A stretch of DNA of 7,679 bases from assembly GCA_905236295.1 (NCBI GenBank), contig CAJOQF010000242.1:1-7679 (forward strand). The letters are read 5' to 3'. Below the pieces are notes generated by a model. That model was not told the DNA's origin. It searched no databases and saw only the letters and a program-made list of their open reading frames with translations. This document shows positions 6,329-7,679 of this stretch, piece by piece; within the stretch, counting starts at the first letter, position 1; each line of letters opens with the position of its first letter. The DNA is from an uncultured Eubacterium sp. (GTDB lineage: Bacteria; Bacillota; Clostridia; Lachnospirales; Lachnospiraceae). Both the position numbers and the translations under genes were made by a program.

Positions 6329-6408
6329 AAACCGCCACCGGCGATATATTCTTATCGGACATGATCCGCCCGCAATCATAATACGTCATATACTATATCG
6401 GCATTTTA

Positions 6409-7679
6409 TCACATTGCCTTTACTTCTGTTATCATACTAAGCAACTTTGCTGCATAATTAGCATCATATGCCCATCCTGTTCCGTTCGGATTGTTTTGGA
6501 TTGACAGCCATTCAACATAAGGTGCCATTCCACGTCTGACATAAGCAAACCTCGGATCGACAAGTTCATTGACAAGGTCTGCAGATGAAGCATACGCCTT
6601 CAGGTGCTGAACCTGAGCGCGTAGCCCGGTTCTGACATCCTCAAATGTATTGCCCTTCACACCGTTTCCTGTGGCTCCCATTCCCGCGAAATTGCACTGG
6701 GCAGCATCAACATCTCCCCCAAATTGCAAAAATCCCGTCTCTGTCATGGCCTGGGCATAGACTACCTCCGCCTTCACTCCCTCAGCAGTTGCCTCTTCAT
6801 AGAGTATCTGGCAAAAATCATCTATCTTTGTTGCCCCCTTCGACGTATATACATTAGACGGGTACGTTTTTCCTTTTGAGTTGTAATATGCGACCATCTG
6901 TTTTACACTGACTTCCGATGTGCCCATTATCGTGTATAATCCGGACTCATCGCCAGACGATGCCTCTGCCTTTCCGGCAGAGACAACCGCGCTGGTTGAG
7001 GAGTTTGTCACTCCATCTATGGTCTTTTTGGCTACCAGTTTGTAGTAGTATACTGTTCCGGCCTTCGCCGATGTATCTTTGTAAGATGTGGTTGCCGGAT
7101 CCTTTATTGTCTTTATGGATGTGTATTTTCCGCTCTTTGAAGTAGCTCGCTTAATCACATACTTATCTGCGCTTGAGACCTTACTCCAAACCATCGATAT
7201 ACTTCCGTCAGTATTCTGAGTAGCTTTCGATATGGTCGAAACCGGTATTGAAAAGGCCGGTTTTACAGAACTGTACTCACCATAATTGTCTTTTCCATCC
7301 ACCTTGACACTTGCCCGGACTTTATAGTAATAAGTGTTTGCATCCTTTGCCACCGTATCTGTGTATGTGACTGTCGAGCCGCTTGTGATCTCCTTTATCA
7401 TCGAAAATCCTGAAGTGCTGTTCGTACTTCTGTATATTCGATATGAGCTGGCTCCCGCAACTTTTGCCCATGTGAGCTTTATCGTTTTTGATTTTGTTCC
7501 CTTTGCTGAACTAAGGGTAGAAGCTCCCACACTTACAGTCTTTTTAACAGATGAATAAGAGCTGTATGACTTGTACGAGGATGTGGATCTCCTTGCTCTT
7601 ACCTTGTAGTAATAAATCGTGCCGGTCTGAGGAACCGCATCGGCGTATGTTGTACCTTTGACCGTGGCAATCTTTGTGA
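6409..7679 (-). CDS. FN3-repeat glucosaminidase-domain protein, probable peptidoglycan hydrolase (N-terminus off the right edge)
   Basis: The minus strand is open from the right edge to a TGA at 6409-6411: 422 whole codons. The ATG at 7530 is internal, because the same frame upstream encodes domain sequence. The N-terminal part holds at least three tandem FN3-like repeats. Each ends in a similar strand (IYYYKVRARRS, TYYYKVRASVK, VYYYKLVAKKT), and two show the family's WAKVAGASSYRIYRS or WSKVSSADKYVIKRA strand. After a short Ser/Glu linker, the last 177 residues or so are a glucosaminidase domain (PF01832 type, endo-beta-N-acetylglucosaminidase). Its key segment is YAQAMTETGFLQFGG with the likely catalytic Glu at residue 313 of the visible part, followed by QCNFAGMGATG. 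The domain cuts the glycan strands of peptidoglycan outside the membrane; the FN3 repeats act as spacer or binding modules. A signal peptide is expected off the window. Cell separation or wall turnover is the likely role, inferred from the family. Confidence 0.88.
   Translation of the reverse strand, partial: TKIATVKGTTYADAVPQTGTIYYYKVRARRSTSSYKSYSSYSSVKKTVSVGASTLSSAKGTKSKTIKLTWAKVAGASSYRIYRSTNSTSGFSMIKEITSGSTVTYTDTVAKDANTYYYKVRASVKVDGKDNYGEYSSVKPAFSIPVSTISKATQNTDGSISMVWSKVSSADKYVIKRATSKSGKYTSIKTIKDPATTSYKDTSAKAGTVYYYKLVAKKTIDGVTNSSTSAVVSAGKAEASSGDESGLYTIMGTSEVSVKQMVAYYNSKGKTYPSNVYTSKGATKIDDFCQILYEEATAEGVKAEVVYAQAMTETGFLQFGGDVDAAQCNFAGMGATGNGVKGNTFEDVRTGLRAQVQHLKAYASSADLVNELVDPRFAYVRRGMAPYVEWLSIQNNPNGTGWAYDANYAAKLLSMITEVKAM

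Noticed and set aside
6343..6398. Inverted repeat CGATATA/TATATCG around the gap between the glucosaminidase and FliD-like genes.
   Set aside because: The arms are 7 bp, AT-rich and about 40 nt apart, with no U-tract. This is within chance expectation.

Overview
The window looks like a piece of a Gram-positive Clostridia chromosome, most likely a Lachnospiraceae bacterium of the Butyrivibrio type. This is inferred from strong AGGAGG-type ribosome binding sites, a sigma-A style promoter, a CDP-glycerol (teichoic-acid type) transferase, lysine-rich BIG2 wall-associated domains and a glucosaminidase with FN3 repeats. The species cannot be fixed from this sequence alone.

Layout from left to right: (1) positions 1-1553, minus strand, a secreted parallel beta-helix protein whose C-terminus lies off the left edge; (2) positions 1554-1659, a short divergent control region with a near-consensus promoter for the beta-helix gene; (3) positions 1660-3408, plus strand, a secreted repeat protein ending in two BIG2 domains; (4) positions 3410-4585, minus strand, a CDP-glycerol glycerophosphotransferase family protein, convergent with (3) and only 1 nt from it; (5) positions 4601-5710, minus strand, aroC (chorismate synthase); (6) positions 5751-6314, minus strand, a 187-residue protein without signal peptide that resembles the C-terminal part of the flagellar cap protein FliD; (7) positions 6409-7679, minus strand, the C-terminal part of a protein with at least three FN3-like repeats and a glucosaminidase domain, its start lying off the right edge.

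Four of the six genes concern the cell surface or wall (beta-helix, BIG2, CDP-glycerol transferase, glucosaminidase). aroC is a housekeeping gene among them and lies 15 nt upstream of the transferase gene, with which it is probably co-transcribed. The four minus-strand genes from 7679 down to 3410 run in the same direction with gaps of 94, about 40 and 15 nt.

No mobile element, CRISPR array, tRNA or rRNA was seen. Gene content is mostly ordinary. The most interesting structure is an intrinsic terminator for the minus-strand transferase transcript that lies entirely inside the coding sequence of the convergent BIG2 gene, its U-tract made by the antisense of that domain's lysine codons. Second are the FliD-like stand-alone protein and the lack of a ribosome binding site on the BIG2 gene.
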